Below are positions 19,868-29,390 of a stretch of 64,000 nucleotides of DNA, piece after piece. The notes beneath the pieces were generated by a model. That model was given only the letters and a program-made list of their open reading frames with translations, was not told where the DNA came from and made no database searches. Positions within the stretch are counted from its first letter, which is position 1; each line of letters opens with the position of its first letter. The DNA is from Rodentibacter caecimuris (lineage in GTDB: Bacteria > Pseudomonadota > Gammaproteobacteria > Enterobacterales > Pasteurellaceae): NCBI GenBank assembly GCA_001998905.1, contig MLAA01000005.1, forward strand, positions 62,001 through 126,000, read 5' to 3'. A program made the position numbers and the translations under genes.

Positions 19868-20659
19868 ATGCGTCATTTAAAATCTTTTGCTGTTGCAACA
19901 TTCGCAGCACTCGCTTTAGTCGCTTGTTCAAACAGCAATAATGAGGTTGAACAAACATCTGTTGATGAACTTTATAAAAAAGGGTCAACATCACTGCAAG
20001 AAGGCGGTTATTCGGACTCAATTCGCTATTTAAGTGCGGCAACTACTCGTTTCCCGGGAAGTATTTATCAAGAGCAAGCGATGTTGAATTTAATTTATGC
20101 TTACTATAAATCTCAAGATTACACTGCAACCTTAGTTACTATTGATGAGTTTTTAAATCAATTTCCGCAAAGTCCAAATCGTGATTATGCTGTCTATATG
20201 GCTGGGTTAACCAACATCGCAACGGGTGATAATTTTATGCAGGATTTTTTTGGAATTGATCGCGCTACCCGTGAAACTACAACGATGAAAACCGCATTCT
20301 CGAATTTTCAAAATCTAGTCAGAATATTTCCGAATAGCCCTTATGCACAAGATGCTTTAGCCCGTATGGCCTACATTAAAGCTGCATTAGCCCGTCATGA
20401 ATTAGACATTGCTAAATTCTACGCAAAACGGAATGCTCATGTTGCAGTTGCAAATCGCGTAGTGGGTATGTTACGGCTTTACCCTGATACTCAGGCAACT
20501 CACGATGCATTACCATTGTTAAAAAATGCCTATGAAAAACTAAATTTAACGAATTTGGCAGAACAAACTCAAGCAATTATTGATGCAAATAAAGACAAGC
20601 AATTTGAGAATGTCAGCAAACCGGAAGAATCCGATTTAATCCTTCCAACAAAAAAATAA
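19868..20659 (+). CDS. bamD: Outer membrane protein assembly factor BamD (ComL)
   Basis: BamD is the essential lipoprotein of the BAM complex that folds outer-membrane beta-barrels. The signal peptide ends in the lipobox L-V-A-C (Cys20). Five TPR-like repeats follow, for example FPGSIYQEQAMLNLIYAYYK. The start is the ATG at 19868; upstream in-frame codons would spoil the signal peptide. It is divergent from rluD-pgeF, as in E. coli. The 263-aa length fits the family. Confidence 0.96.
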   Translation: MRHLKSFAVATFAALALVACSNSNNEVEQTSVDELYKKGSTSLQEGGYSDSIRYLSAATTRFPGSIYQEQAMLNLIYAYYKSQDYTATLVTIDEFLNQFPQSPNRDYAVYMAGLTNIATGDNFMQDFFGIDRATRETTTMKTAFSNFQNLVRIFPNSPYAQDALARMAYIKAALARHELDIAKFYAKRNAHVAVANRVVGMLRLYPDTQATHDALPLLKNAYEKLNLTNLAEQTQAIIDANKDKQFENVSKPEESDLILPTKK

Positions 20660-20776
20660 AATATTCTTGAACTTGTATTATTTTTCACTTAAAAGCTAAA
20701 GTATTAAGTGCGGAGTACACTGACAGCATTGCTTAGTGTAAGTGTTAGAGCTATATCAGGTTTTTATAAAAAATAA

Positions 20777-20818
20777 AAAGGCTGGGTATTATATTATCCC
20801 CTGCCTTATTGTTTTTAT
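20777..20818. terminator. Possible bidirectional terminator between bamD and the pirin gene
   Basis: An imperfect stem, AAGGC-(T)-GGG against CCC-(CT)-GCCTT, flanked by A-rich and T-rich tracts, lies between convergent genes. Confidence 0.45.
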
Positions 20819-20831
20819 ATTTTCATTTTAC

Positions 20832-21710
20832 TTATCTAATTCGACCAAATTTACCAACATGAATGTCATAATATGCTTGGTAAATCTCACTCTTCGTATT
20901 CATTACAAAAGGTCCATAACCGACAATTGGCTCATTCAGTGGCTTAGCGGTTAAAATTAATATTTTGGCTTTCTTATTTGCCTCCACAAGGACATCACTT
21001 CCTCCGGATTTAAAGGTTACTAATTCTTCCTTGCAAATAACATCTGTATTATTAATCAGTATTGTGCCGTCTAAGACTAAGATAATTAAATTATGACTTG
21101 CTGGTATGGAAAACGTATGTGATTTTCCTGAATTTAGTTGTGTATCCCATACATTAATTGGGGTAAAAGTGTTAGCTATACCTTGAGTATCAAATAAATT
21201 TCCTGCAATAACACATACAATTCCTGCTTCATTTGGCAAATTGACATCTGGAATATCTGAAGCTCTAATTACTTGATACTTTGGTTCGGTCATTTTATTT
21301 TTAGCGGGTAGATTAACCCAAATTTGAACCATTTCAAACATGCCTCCTTCTTTTGTAAATTTCTCTGAATGTTTTTCTTCGTGCATCACGCCAGAACCAG
21401 CGGTCATCCATTGAACATCGCCTGCACCGATCGTGCCTTCACTACCATTGGAATCGCTATGAGAGATTTCTCCCTGATAAGCAATAGTAACAGTTTCAAA
21501 TCCTCTATGTGGGTGAGGTTTGACTCCGCTCAAAGTAGATTGTGAATTATTTTTACGTCTACCAGAGAAAAATTTAGGTGAGTTATAATCCATTAATAGA
21601 AAAGGGTCGAGATTTTTATCTTTATTATAGTTAAACATAGGTTGTACATAGAAACCGTTACCGACCCAATGTTTTTCCTTAGTTTTGTGAACTTTTGATA
21701 TTCTTTTCAT
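20832..21710 (-). CDS. Pirin family protein
   Basis: A bicupin protein of 292 aa. The metal-binding residues typical of pirins are present in KPHPHRGFETV and in GSGVMHEEKHSE. Bacterial pirins include quercetin dioxygenase-like enzymes (E. coli YhhW), but substrates are mostly unknown. A Lys-rich N-terminus (MKRISKVHKTKEKHW) precedes the first cupin. It is divergent from the TauE/SafE permease across about 190 nt, which hints at, but does not prove, a shared theme. Confidence 0.9.
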   Translation of the reverse strand: MKRISKVHKTKEKHWVGNGFYVQPMFNYNKDKNLDPFLLMDYNSPKFFSGRRKNNSQSTLSGVKPHPHRGFETVTIAYQGEISHSDSNGSEGTIGAGDVQWMTAGSGVMHEEKHSEKFTKEGGMFEMVQIWVNLPAKNKMTEPKYQVIRASDIPDVNLPNEAGIVCVIAGNLFDTQGIANTFTPINVWDTQLNSGKSHTFSIPASHNLIILVLDGTILINNTDVICKEELVTFKSGGSDVLVEANKKAKILILTAKPLNEPIVGYGPFVMNTKSEIYQAYYDIHVGKFGRIR

Positions 21711-21902
21711 GTTTTCTCCGAATTAATTTAGCTCTTTTTGTATGAACAGTATTATACTTTTACGAATGTGTAGATAAATGTCGAAAAAATGGAAAGATAT
21801 TTGACTATTGGTTAATAATGTAACTTTACATTGTCGCTATGTCATAATTATGAAACAATAACTCCTATTTATTGCTAAACCATATAGTAGGAGAAAGAAG
21901 TT

Positions 21903-22694
21903 ATGTGGGAAATAATCTTAATTTGCCTTGCAATAGGTGTTTTTGCTGGTTTTGTCGCTGGATTATTAGGACTAGGGGGCGGTACTGTCGTCGTACCAAC
22001 GTTATATTATGTTTTACCTTATGTTGGTATTCGTGATGAAATATTAATGTCAGTAGCGCTTGGGACATCATTTGCTACAATAGTCATCAGTACTATGTCC
22101 GCCGCTCAGCAACATCATAGAAACGGTAATGTGGATTGGGGGATTGCAAAAGTATTAATTCCAGCGTTGATGGCCTCAGTATTCATTTCTAGTCTTTTCG
22201 TTAGCTCCTTGCCAAAAGCGTATCTTACAAAAATCTTCTCTGTCATTATGATGTATCTGGCATTAAAAATGCTAATTTCATTAAAAAAAGAACAAAAAGT
22301 CAAAGTTTTGACAACGTCATCAACATTAATTGCCGGAGGAATTATCGGTACGATTTCAAGTATGGCTGGAGTTGGCGGTGGGGCATTTGTCGTCCCATTT
22401 TTAAATGGACGTGGTGTGGGGCTAAAACGCGCAATAGGAACATCTTCACTATGTGGTTCATTGTTAGGTTTATCTGGCGCATTAAGTTTTGTTGTTAGTG
22501 GTTGGGGAAATCCGTTATTACCGGAATACTCTCTCGGATATGTTTATTTGCCTGCCTTATTTGGGATTACCTTTAGCTCTTACTTTACGTCAAAATTAGG
22601 GGCAAATGTAGCGGATAAGTTACCTGTTTCTATTTTAAAACGGGTATTTGCAGTATTCTTAATCTTTGTCGGATTAAGTATGTTATTTAAATAA
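21903..22694 (+). CDS. TauE/SafE family sulfite exporter-like permease
   Basis: A polytopic inner-membrane protein (263 aa, about eight hydrophobic segments) of the TauE/SafE (formerly DUF81) family. It has the two internally related glycine-rich repeats GFVAGLLGLGGGTVVVP and GTISSMAGVGGGAFVVP. Members move sulfite, sulfoacetate or other small organic anions; the substrate here cannot be told from sequence. The ribosome site GGAGAAAGAAGTT is directly upstream. H. influenzae carries a relative near lgt; here it is elsewhere. Confidence 0.88.
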   Translation: MWEIILICLAIGVFAGFVAGLLGLGGGTVVVPTLYYVLPYVGIRDEILMSVALGTSFATIVISTMSAAQQHHRNGNVDWGIAKVLIPALMASVFISSLFVSSLPKAYLTKIFSVIMMYLALKMLISLKKEQKVKVLTTSSTLIAGGIIGTISSMAGVGGGAFVVPFLNGRGVGLKRAIGTSSLCGSLLGLSGALSFVVSGWGNPLLPEYSLGYVYLPALFGITFSSYFTSKLGANVADKLPVSILKRVFAVFLIFVGLSMLFK

Positions 22695-22724
22695 ACAAAT
22701 GATTTAAATCGATATACGAATTTG

Positions 22725-22740
22725 TGTGAGCATTATCACA
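22725..22740 (+). promoter_or_regulatory. CRP site before the PTS permease
   Basis: A perfect TGTGA-GCATTA-TCACA core 83 nt before the permease start codon. Control by cAMP-CRP is expected for a sugar PTS gene. Confidence 0.75.
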
Positions 22741-22823
22741 AACCGAATAAAAATGAATTTTCAAAGTATTGGGATTGATCTAAATTGACTCCTCTGAATT
22801 ACTTTATCAACTAAGGAGTGAAT

Positions 22824-24278
22824 ATGAATATCCTGAATTACTTACAACGAATAGGCAGGGCTTTAATGGTTCCTGTTGCAGCTTTACCTGCCGCTGCATT
22901 GTTAATGGGAATAGGCTATTGGGTAGATCCGAACGGTTGGGGGGGCGATAGTCAACTTGCTGCACTATTGATTAAATCCGGGGCATCAATCATTGATAAT
23001 ATGGCATTGTTGTTTGCCATTGGCGTGGCTTTCGGCTTGTCAAAAGATAAACATGGATCTGCTGCTTTATCCGGCTTAGTCGGCTATTTAGTTGTTACCA
23101 CCTTGCTTTCTCCTGCTGCTGTTGCTCAGTTAGAAAGTATTCCGATTGAACAAGTTCCAGCTGGTTTTTCAAAAATTAATAACCAATTTATTGGTATTTT
23201 AGTTGGTGTTATCTCTGGTGAATTATATAACCGTTTTTACCAGGTTGAGTTACCAAAGGCATTAGCATTTTTTAGCGGAAAACGATTAGTTCCTATCCTA
23301 GTCTCATTTGTGATGATCATCGTTTCTTTTGCTCTATTGTATATATGGCCTGTTATTTTTGATGGATTAGTTGGTTTTGGAAAATCAATTAAAGACTTAG
23401 GTTCGGTAGGTGCAGGTATTTATGCCTTCTTCAACCGACTGCTGATACCGGTAGGTTTACACCACGCCCTTAATTCTGTATTTTGGTTCGATGTCGCCGG
23501 TATCAATGATATTCCGAATTTTCTTGGTGGCGCGACTTCTCTCGCAGAAGGAAAAGCAATTCTTGGAACAACTGGAATGTACCAAGCAGGATTTTTTCCG
23601 GTAATGATGTTTGGTTTACCTGCAGCTGCATTAGCCATATATCACAGTGCAAAACCGACAAAAAAAGCACAAGTTGCCTCGATAATGTTTGCTGCCGCAC
23701 TAGCTTCGTTTTTTACCGGTATTACTGAACCATTAGAATTTGCCTTTATGTTTGTTGCTCCGGTACTTTATGTTATTCATGCACTTCTAACTGCATTTTC
23801 TGTATTTATTGCAGCTTCAATGCAATGGATATCAGGCTTTGGCTTTAGTGCAGGGTTAGTCGATTTGGTACTTTCAGCCCAAAATCCGTTGGCAACAAAC
23901 TGGTATATGTTAGTCTTACAAGGCGTTGTATTTGCCGTGATTTACTATTTCGTGTTCCGTCTTTTCATTAAAATATTTAATCTCAGAACCTTGGGGAGAG
24001 AGGAAGAGGAAAGTGCGGTTGAAAATCAGGGGGAATTTTCTCGTATAGAAAGGGCCGAACAATTTATTCAGGCTCTTGGCGGAAGAGATAATTTATTAAG
24101 CATTGATGCTTGTATTACTCGATTACGCTTAACATTATCCGATAACAAAAAGATTAATGAGGTACAATTAAAGACGCTAGGATCGAAAGGGAATGTTCGG
24201 CTTGGGGAAAACGGATTGCAAGTCATTCTTGGACCTGAAGCAGAATTAATTGCAGACGAGATGAAGCAAATAAAATAG
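22824..24278 (+). CDS. PTS system EIICB, N-acetylglucosamine/glucose type
   Basis: A phosphotransferase permease that takes up and phosphorylates a hexose. The EIIC domain (about 1-385) has the GlcNAc/Glc signature NRLLIPVGLHHALNSVFWF and the ITEPLEFAFMF motif. A C-terminal EIIB domain carries the phosphorylated Cys in DACITRLRLTL. There is no EIIA domain, so it must rely on a separate EIIA-Glc (Crr). It reads most like NagE, but PtsG is possible. The ATG at 22824 has AAGGAG 5 nt upstream; an in-frame GTG at 22818 overlaps that site. No nag genes are adjacent. Confidence 0.85.
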   Translation: MNILNYLQRIGRALMVPVAALPAAALLMGIGYWVDPNGWGGDSQLAALLIKSGASIIDNMALLFAIGVAFGLSKDKHGSAALSGLVGYLVVTTLLSPAAVAQLESIPIEQVPAGFSKINNQFIGILVGVISGELYNRFYQVELPKALAFFSGKRLVPILVSFVMIIVSFALLYIWPVIFDGLVGFGKSIKDLGSVGAGIYAFFNRLLIPVGLHHALNSVFWFDVAGINDIPNFLGGATSLAEGKAILGTTGMYQAGFFPVMMFGLPAAALAIYHSAKPTKKAQVASIMFAAALASFFTGITEPLEFAFMFVAPVLYVIHALLTAFSVFIAASMQWISGFGFSAGLVDLVLSAQNPLATNWYMLVLQGVVFAVIYYFVFRLFIKIFNLRTLGREEEESAVENQGEFSRIERAEQFIQALGGRDNLLSIDACITRLRLTLSDNKKINEVQLKTLGSKGNVRLGENGLQVILGPEAELIADEMKQIK

Positions 24279-24287
24279 TCATATTTC

Positions 24288-24326
24288 ATCTGCACCCTAG
24301 GGTTACCTGAGGGTGCAGATTTCTTC
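24288..24326 (+). terminator. Terminator of the PTS gene
   Basis: An eleven-bp perfect stem ATCTGCACCCT/AGGGTGCAGAT followed by TTCTTCTT, 10 nt after the stop. Confidence 0.85.
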
Positions 24327-24394
24327 TTACACTATCAAAGATAGAGTCGGATAGTTTACTGATTTCTCTAATAAAAATAATGACTTTTCAAAAA

Positions 24395-24410
24395 TGCGAA
24401 CTAGCTCACG
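24395..24410 (+). promoter_or_regulatory. Candidate CRP site before pckA
   Basis: TGCGA-ACTAGC-TCACG, with CRP spacing and one deviation in each half, 71 nt before the pckA start. CRP control of a gluconeogenic or anaplerotic enzyme is plausible; confidence is limited by the mismatches. Confidence 0.45.
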
Positions 24411-24481
24411 TTTTTTATTTATCAACTATCCTAAAATATTGGCAGTCAATTATTTAAACTTAACTTTCTATGAGGTGACAT

Positions 24482-26098
24482 ATGTCCGATATTAATAATG
24501 TAATTAAAGAACTCGAAGCACTTGGTATTTACGACATTAAAGAAGTCGTATATAACCCTAGCTATGAACAATTGTTTGAAGAAGAAACCAAGCCGGGTTT
24601 AGAAGGCTTTGAGAAAGGTATAGTAACACAGTCAGGTGCTGTTGCCGTAGATACTGGCATTTTTACCGGTCGCTCGCCGAAAGATAAATATATTGTTTAT
24701 GATGAAACTTCAAAAGAACATGTTTGGTGGACAAGTGATACGGTGAAAAATGATAATAAACCGATGAATCAAGCTACTTGGCAAAGTCTGAAAGAATTAG
24801 TTACAAATCAACTTTCCCGCAAGCGCCTTTTTGTTATTGATGCATTTTGCGGAGCTAGTAATAAAGACCGCTTATGTGTGCGAATAGTCACAGAAGTTGC
24901 TTGGCAGGCTCATTTTGTAAAAAATATGTTTATTCGTCCGACAGAAGAACAACTAAAAGGATTTAAGCCAGACTTCGTGGTAATGAATGGATCAAAAGTG
25001 ACTAATCCTAACTGGAAAGAGCAAGGGCTAAATTCCGAGAACTTCGTTGCTTTCAATCTTACCGAAGGTATCCAATTAATAGGCGGAACTTGGTACGGTG
25101 GTGAGATGAAGAAGGGGATGTTTTCAATGATGAATTACTTGCTTCCTCTAAAAGGTGTTGCTTCAATGCATTGTTCTGCTAATGTAGGAGAGAAAGGTGA
25201 TGTCGCCGTATTCTTTGGATTATCCGGTACAGGAAAAACAACTTTATCGACTGATCCGAAGCGTCAGTTAATTGGTGATGACGAACACGGTTGGGACGAT
25301 GATGGGGTATTCAACTATGAGGGTGGTTGTTATGCTAAAACAATTAAACTCTCAGAAGAAAATGAACCGGACATTTATCGAGCAATCCGTCGTGATGCAC
25401 TATTAGAAAATGTTGTTGTTCGCCCAGACGGTTCTGTGGATTATGATGATGGTTCAAAAACTGAAAACACCCGTGTTTCTTATCCAATTTACCATATAGA
25501 TAATATTGTTAAGCCAATTTCAAAAGCGGGACATGCGACCAAAGTTATTTTCTTAACTGCCGATGCTTTTGGTGTATTACCTCCAGTTTCTAAACTAACA
25601 CCAGAACAAACCAAATATTACTTCTTATCTGGTTTTACAGCTAAATTAGCAGGTACAGAACGTGGAATTACAGAACCTACACCGACTTTCTCTGCTTGTT
25701 TCGGGGCGGCTTTCCTTTCATTGCATCCAACCAAATATGCAGAAGTCTTAGTTAAACGTATGGAGGCTGCGGGAGCTGAAGCTTATTTAGTCAATACTGG
25801 TTGGAACGGTACAGGTAAACGAATTTCAATTAAAGATACGCGTGGAATTATTGACGCTATTTTAGACGGTTCAATTGAAAAAGCGGAAATGAAAACTTTA
25901 CCGATCTTCAATTTAGCAGTACCCGTTTCTTTACCAGGGGTAGATTCTGGAATTTTAGATCCAAGAGATACTTATAGTGATAATTCTCAATGGAACGCGA
26001 AAGCAGAAGATTTAGCCAGTCGTTTTGTTAAAAACTTTGAAAAATATGCAACAAATGATGAAGGTAAAGCATTAATTTCTGCTGGACCTAAAGCATAA
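24482..26098 (+). CDS. pckA: Phosphoenolpyruvate carboxykinase (ATP)
   Basis: PckA interconverts oxaloacetate and PEP with ATP/ADP. In CO2-loving Pasteurellaceae it often runs toward oxaloacetate on the way to succinate. The 538-residue product has the P-loop [11 protein letters not shown], the metal-binding [12 protein letters not shown], the substrate segment [12 protein letters not shown] and the C-terminal [21 protein letters not shown] ribosome site precedes the ATG. It fits with the aspA/ansB/ald gene set nearby. Confidence 0.98.
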   Translation: MSDINNVIKELEALGIYDIKEVVYNPSYEQLFEEETKPGLEGFEKGIVTQSGAVAVDTGIFTGRSPKDKYIVYDETSKEHVWWTSDTVKNDNKPMNQATWQSLKELVTNQLSRKRLFVIDAFCGASNKDRLCVRIVTEVAWQAHFVKNMFIRPTEEQLKGFKPDFVVMNGSKVTNPNWKEQGLNSENFVAFNLTEGIQLIGGTWYGGEMKKGMFSMMNYLLPLKGVASMHCSANVGEKGDVAVFFGLSGTGKTTLSTDPKRQLIGDDEHGWDDDGVFNYEGGCYAKTIKLSEENEPDIYRAIRRDALLENVVVRPDGSVDYDDGSKTENTRVSYPIYHIDNIVKPISKAGHATKVIFLTADAFGVLPPVSKLTPEQTKYYFLSGFTAKLAGTERGITEPTPTFSACFGAAFLSLHPTKYAEVLVKRMEAAGAEAYLVNTGWNGTGKRISIKDTRGIIDAILDGSIEKAEMKTLPIFNLAVPVSLPGVDSGILDPRDTYSDNSQWNAKAEDLASRFVKNFEKYATNDEGKALISAGPKA

Positions 26099-26114
26099 AT
26101 GTACTTATAAGATT

Positions 26115-26149
26115 AACCCGCACTTTAGTTAAAGTGTGGGTTATTCTTA
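26115..26149 (+). terminator. USS-like terminator of pckA
   Basis: A 12-bp stem AACCCGCACTTT/AAAGTGTGGGTT with one G.U pair, resembling a degraded inverted USS pair, followed by ATTCTT. Confidence 0.75.
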
Positions 26150-26616
26150 CTAATAATATTTCTTAAATTTTATCAAACCTTATTTATACATTTATTTAAT
26201 GTCTAATTCCTCAGTATTATCAAATCAAAGTCATGAAAGTTGATAGTCTCACTTTCTGAAATGCTTACATATTACACACTATCATTATAAAAATAATATT
26301 CTTATATAGTTTACGTTTATATACAGCCAAAATGTAAACTTATTCGTACAATGCCATAGGGTTTAGCGAATTGCGCTAATTTACACAAATTGAAAAGAAA
26401 ACCAATTTATTACTAGTGTTAAATAGCGCTGGTTTCGTGGTAATGTTTTCTCTATTTAGGGTTGAAACAATGGGATAAATGCATTTTCAACAAAATTAAC
26501 GCTATTTTAAAGGTATTCGATTAAGACAAAAATAAAGATAGGTTTTTTATCTGAATTAAACTAAGTCCATACTAATGAGCAGTCAGGATAGACTCATACA
26601 GCTCCAGCTGGAACAC
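26150..26616. other. AT-rich spacer after pckA
   Basis: No gene, tRNA-like fold or repeat that I can support. It is strongly AT-rich and leads into the decayed gene that follows. Confidence 0.5.
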
Positions 26617-27344
26617 CTACCGACCACCAGGATTCTCAATATCTTTCATCATGCCTTTTTCATCATTGCTTTCAGGATTAGATTGGCGAAGAAGATCGGC
26701 TTGCTCCTCAATGGCATCTTCTAAAACTTACCAAAATCTGCTAGTTTTAATACTCCATTAATTTACATAAAAGATAAAACATTTCTCTAATTTCAGGATT
26801 TTCGTAAATATCTCCGAAAAACCGTGACTATTTACAGAAAATAGTATCTAATATTAAAAGCCTTTAGCGCTATCAATAATTGTTTCTTTTATTTATTCAT
26901 TATTGAAATTTTAATTCTAAATCTTTTATGATTTTATTTTCTTTTAAACCCCTTTTTCCCCTTTCTATCTATCTTCCATTTGGCATTTGTTTTTTTTAAA
27001 GAAAATGAGGTATTTCTAAGATTAATTGTGTAACCTTGTAATGGTTTTACTGCATATAAGAGCCTCTTCTATCATTATTGGTCTGAATTTTTCAACTGTC
27101 GTTCCTGGCGATACCAATTTTACTTATTTTTCTCCACCGATTAGCTGTGTTCTAGTTGCGTCGTCAAGGTTATTCCAACTATGGGAGATTAGACAGCTAC
27201 TTTCTAATCAAGATAATTCACCGTAGCATTGATACTTTCATTCACAAGCATGAGCAATTCTAATATGAAATTAGTTTGCTCGGGTAAATGTTCCATTCAT
27301 AGTGTTACCACTGAATCTACACCACTATTAATTACTTGGTTTAA
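26617..27344 (-). pseudogene. Decayed minus-strand coding region(s), possibly toxin/immunity-like
   Basis: Reading the minus strand from 27344 down gives a chain of coding-like fragments broken by stops and frame changes. 27344-27207 includes VINSGVDSVVTL and LPEQTNFILELLMLV. 27207-27022 includes SWNNLDDATRTQLIGGEK, a stop, then VKLVSPGTTVEKFRPIMIEE. 26941-26903 reads ENKIIKDLELKFQ. 26857-26747 includes FFGDIYENPEIREMFYLLCK. 26727-26617 includes AIEEQADLLRQSNPESNDEK and KDIENPGG. No frame is open end to end. The soluble, gene-like composition suggests one or two small genes lost by point decay. The style recalls the tail of a polymorphic or contact-dependent toxin plus an immunity gene, but I cannot name a family. 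Confidence 0.55.
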
Positions 27345-27724
27345 CGTAAATTAGGGGAGGTAGTGTTTTGTGTATTTTAAGTTGCTAAAAAAGTGGATTC
27401 GCTATCCCTTTTAACAAACTTGGATACTTTGTTTTGGGGTTTTTAGACAGGTTTATGTGTTGTTATATTGTAGGGGCTATTACAGTTGAAATAATAGGGA
27501 AACGGTTAATTTGGTATTATTATAAAATAATCAATTATCCAACCTTTACAAACGTTAGAATGTATGTAAGATCAGACTCCAATTGATTTGTTATAGGATA
27601 AATCGGTCGCCGTATATCAGTTGGTTTTTTTAGCAAATAGAGTTTGGCCGATGATATAGGTTATTACTTAATAGATTAGAAATCTTCGTGTTATTGTTAA
27701 GTCCTGCTGCATGAGCGAGATTTC
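27345..27724. other. Gene-free spacer upstream of the cytochrome b562 gene
   Basis: About 380 AT-rich nt with no coding-like frame that I could follow on either strand. It ends in the strong hairpin at 27725. Confidence 0.45.
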
Positions 27725-27769
27725 AAGAAGCCGCTAAAGAAATTTAGCGGCTTCTTATGTTTTTTATTT
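27725..27769 (+). terminator. Strong terminator with no intact gene upstream
   Basis: A fourteen-bp perfect stem AAGAAGCCGCTAAA/TTTAGCGGCTTCTT with a GAAA tetraloop, followed by ATGTTTTTTATTT. No intact plus-strand gene ends before it. It lies 30 nt before the b562 start codon, so it could instead act as a leader attenuator. Confidence 0.75.
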
Positions 27770-27786
27770 GTGAGAGGTTAATTAAA

Positions 27787-28167
27787 ATGCAACGAATACA
27801 TCGTTTTTTAATAGTAATCAGTTTAATGTTTTCTTCAGTTGCGATAGCGGAAAATAATCTTAGAATGGAAATGATGAGTATGGGGGAAAATCTGGTTATG
27901 GCATTTAATGCAGAACAACAAACAGAATTTCGACAGAATATTCGAGGTTTTATTGAAGCTGCGGAGAAGTCTCAAGTGATTATTCCTTCCCACCTGAAAA
28001 ATGAACCTTCACAGATTGTGGGCTATCAAAAAGGTATGCAAATTGTCATTGATTTGGCAAAAGAATCGGAAGAATTGGCATTATCAGGAGATTTAAAAGG
28101 TGCTAAGGAAAAACTTGGGCAAATACCTGAATTAAGAAAACGTTATCATTCTGTTTATAAGCAATAA
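27787..28167 (+). CDS. cybC: Cytochrome b562 family protein
   Basis: A periplasmic four-helix-bundle haem b protein with a role in electron transfer or haem handling that is poorly defined even in E. coli. The signal peptide ends SSVAIA before ENNLRM. Both axial ligands can be placed by alignment to E. coli b562: the first Met of MMSMGENL (E. coli Met7) and the His of LRKRYHSVYK (E. coli His102). The ATG at 27787 has GAGG 11 nt upstream; an earlier in-frame codon at 27757 gives no proper signal peptide. The product is 126 aa. Confidence 0.8.
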   Translation: MQRIHRFLIVISLMFSSVAIAENNLRMEMMSMGENLVMAFNAEQQTEFRQNIRGFIEAAEKSQVIIPSHLKNEPSQIVGYQKGMQIVIDLAKESEELALSGDLKGAKEKLGQIPELRKRYHSVYKQ

Positions 28168-28178
28168 GTATATCGTTT

Positions 28179-28241
28179 AAACATTGCCGCAAACCCAGTT
28201 TAAATTATTTATGAGATAATTATTGGGATGCGGCAATGTTT
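28179..28241. terminator. Bidirectional terminator between cybC and ansB
   Basis: Thirteen-bp perfect arms AAACATTGCCGCA/TGCGGCAATGTTT enclose a 37-nt inner segment between convergent genes. Confidence 0.7.
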
Positions 28242-28247
28242 GTTTAA

Positions 28248-29294
28248 TTAGAATTCCTCAAAATATTGCTGAATTTGGTTTGGGTCTTGTGTTTGTGTGA
28301 GGGCTAATTGCAGTAATACTCGGGCTTTTTGCGGATTTAGTGTACCAGCCGCACTGAAGCCATATTGACTATCATCAACTTCAGCATCACGAGTGGTGTA
28401 CCCGGTCGGAACACGAGAGGAACGAACTACGGCAACGCCATTTTTAGCTGCTTTTTCTAATAATTGTAAGTTTTCTGTGTTCACATTACCGTTACCTACT
28501 CCAGCGGTGATAATACCTCGGTAATCTGCATTTAGTAATGCTTTTAATGGTTCAGTCGGCATATTAGAGTAAGCATATATGATTCCAACTTTAGGGAGTT
28601 CTGTTAAATTATCTACGTTAAATGGGGTATTTATTGTATGTTTACTTTCTGGAGAACGTTCATAATCTACTTTGCCGTTATGAATATATCCCAATGCTCC
28701 AAAGTTTGGTGAGGTGAAGGTTTGAACTGCAGTTGTACTCGTTTTGGTTACGTCTCTTGCGCCTAATACTGTTCCATTCATCGCGACTAATACTCCGCGC
28801 CCAGCAGATTTTTTATCTTTTGCTACTACTACGGCATTATATAGGTTGAGCGGACCGTCTGCACTTTTCTCTGTGGCAGGTCTCATTGCTCCGACAAGTA
28901 CAACCGGTTTTTCGCACTTTACAGTTAAATCTAAAAAATAGGCTGTTTCTTCCATTGTATCGGTGCCGTGTGTAATCACAAAACCGTCGGTGTTTTGACA
29001 TTGTGTATTAATTGTTTTAGTTAATTTTAACCATACTTCATCACTCATATCTTGCGAACCAATTTTAACGACTTGTTCTCCTTTAATATTAGCAATGTCT
29101 TTTATTTCCGGTACAGCTTCGATCAATGTATCAATCGTTAACTGCCCAGCAGTATAGGCTGAGTTAACGGAACTTTTCCCGCTTCCCGCAATGGTTCCTC
29201 CTGTCGCTAAAATAGTAATGTTGGGTAATTCGGAAGCATATCCTGTTGATATCGCTAATCCGCATAGTGTTACGATTAATTTTTTTAGGCTCAT
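28248..29294 (-). CDS. ansB: Periplasmic L-asparaginase (type II)
   Basis: It hydrolyses asparagine to aspartate and ammonia in the periplasm. The signal peptide (about 1-20) ends STGYAS. Both catalytic threonine motifs are intact: ILATGGTIAGSG and VITHGTDTMEETAYFL. The length of 348 aa is typical of AnsB. Aspartate made here could feed aspA at 43 kb for fumarate respiration. A CRP-like site lies about 80 nt upstream. Confidence 0.95.
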   Translation of the reverse strand: MSLKKLIVTLCGLAISTGYASELPNITILATGGTIAGSGKSSVNSAYTAGQLTIDTLIEAVPEIKDIANIKGEQVVKIGSQDMSDEVWLKLTKTINTQCQNTDGFVITHGTDTMEETAYFLDLTVKCEKPVVLVGAMRPATEKSADGPLNLYNAVVVAKDKKSAGRGVLVAMNGTVLGARDVTKTSTTAVQTFTSPNFGALGYIHNGKVDYERSPESKHTINTPFNVDNLTELPKVGIIYAYSNMPTEPLKALLNADYRGIITAGVGNGNVNTENLQLLEKAAKNGVAVVRSSRVPTGYTTRDAEVDDSQYGFSAAGTLNPQKARVLLQLALTQTQDPNQIQQYFEEF

Positions 29295-29374
29295 ATAGAC
29301 TCCAATTATTATGTTTGAAAAGCGGTTTATTATCTCTCTAAATAAAAATTAAGGGTATTTTTTAATATCGATTT

Positions 29375-29390
29375 TTTGATCTGATTCACA
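29375..29390 (-). promoter_or_regulatory. Candidate CRP site before ansB
   Basis: On the minus strand TGTGA-ATCAGA-TCAAA, CRP spacing, with its nearer edge 81 nt upstream of the ansB start. E. coli ansB is jointly activated by CRP and FNR. The same site could in principle also serve the divergent Slam gene. Confidence 0.5.

Noticed and set aside
22818..22823. GTG at 22818 as start of the PTS gene
   Set aside because: It overlaps the AAGGAG ribosome site that serves the ATG at 22824.
27026..27226. A 66-codon plus-strand frame as a gene
   Set aside because: It lies antisense over the better-supported minus-strand gene ghost, lacks a ribosome site, and has no recognisable features.
26150..27724. 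Insertion sequence or prophage in the gene-free interval
   Set aside because: No transposase, integrase or terminal inverted repeats were found; the fragments are not mobile-element-like.
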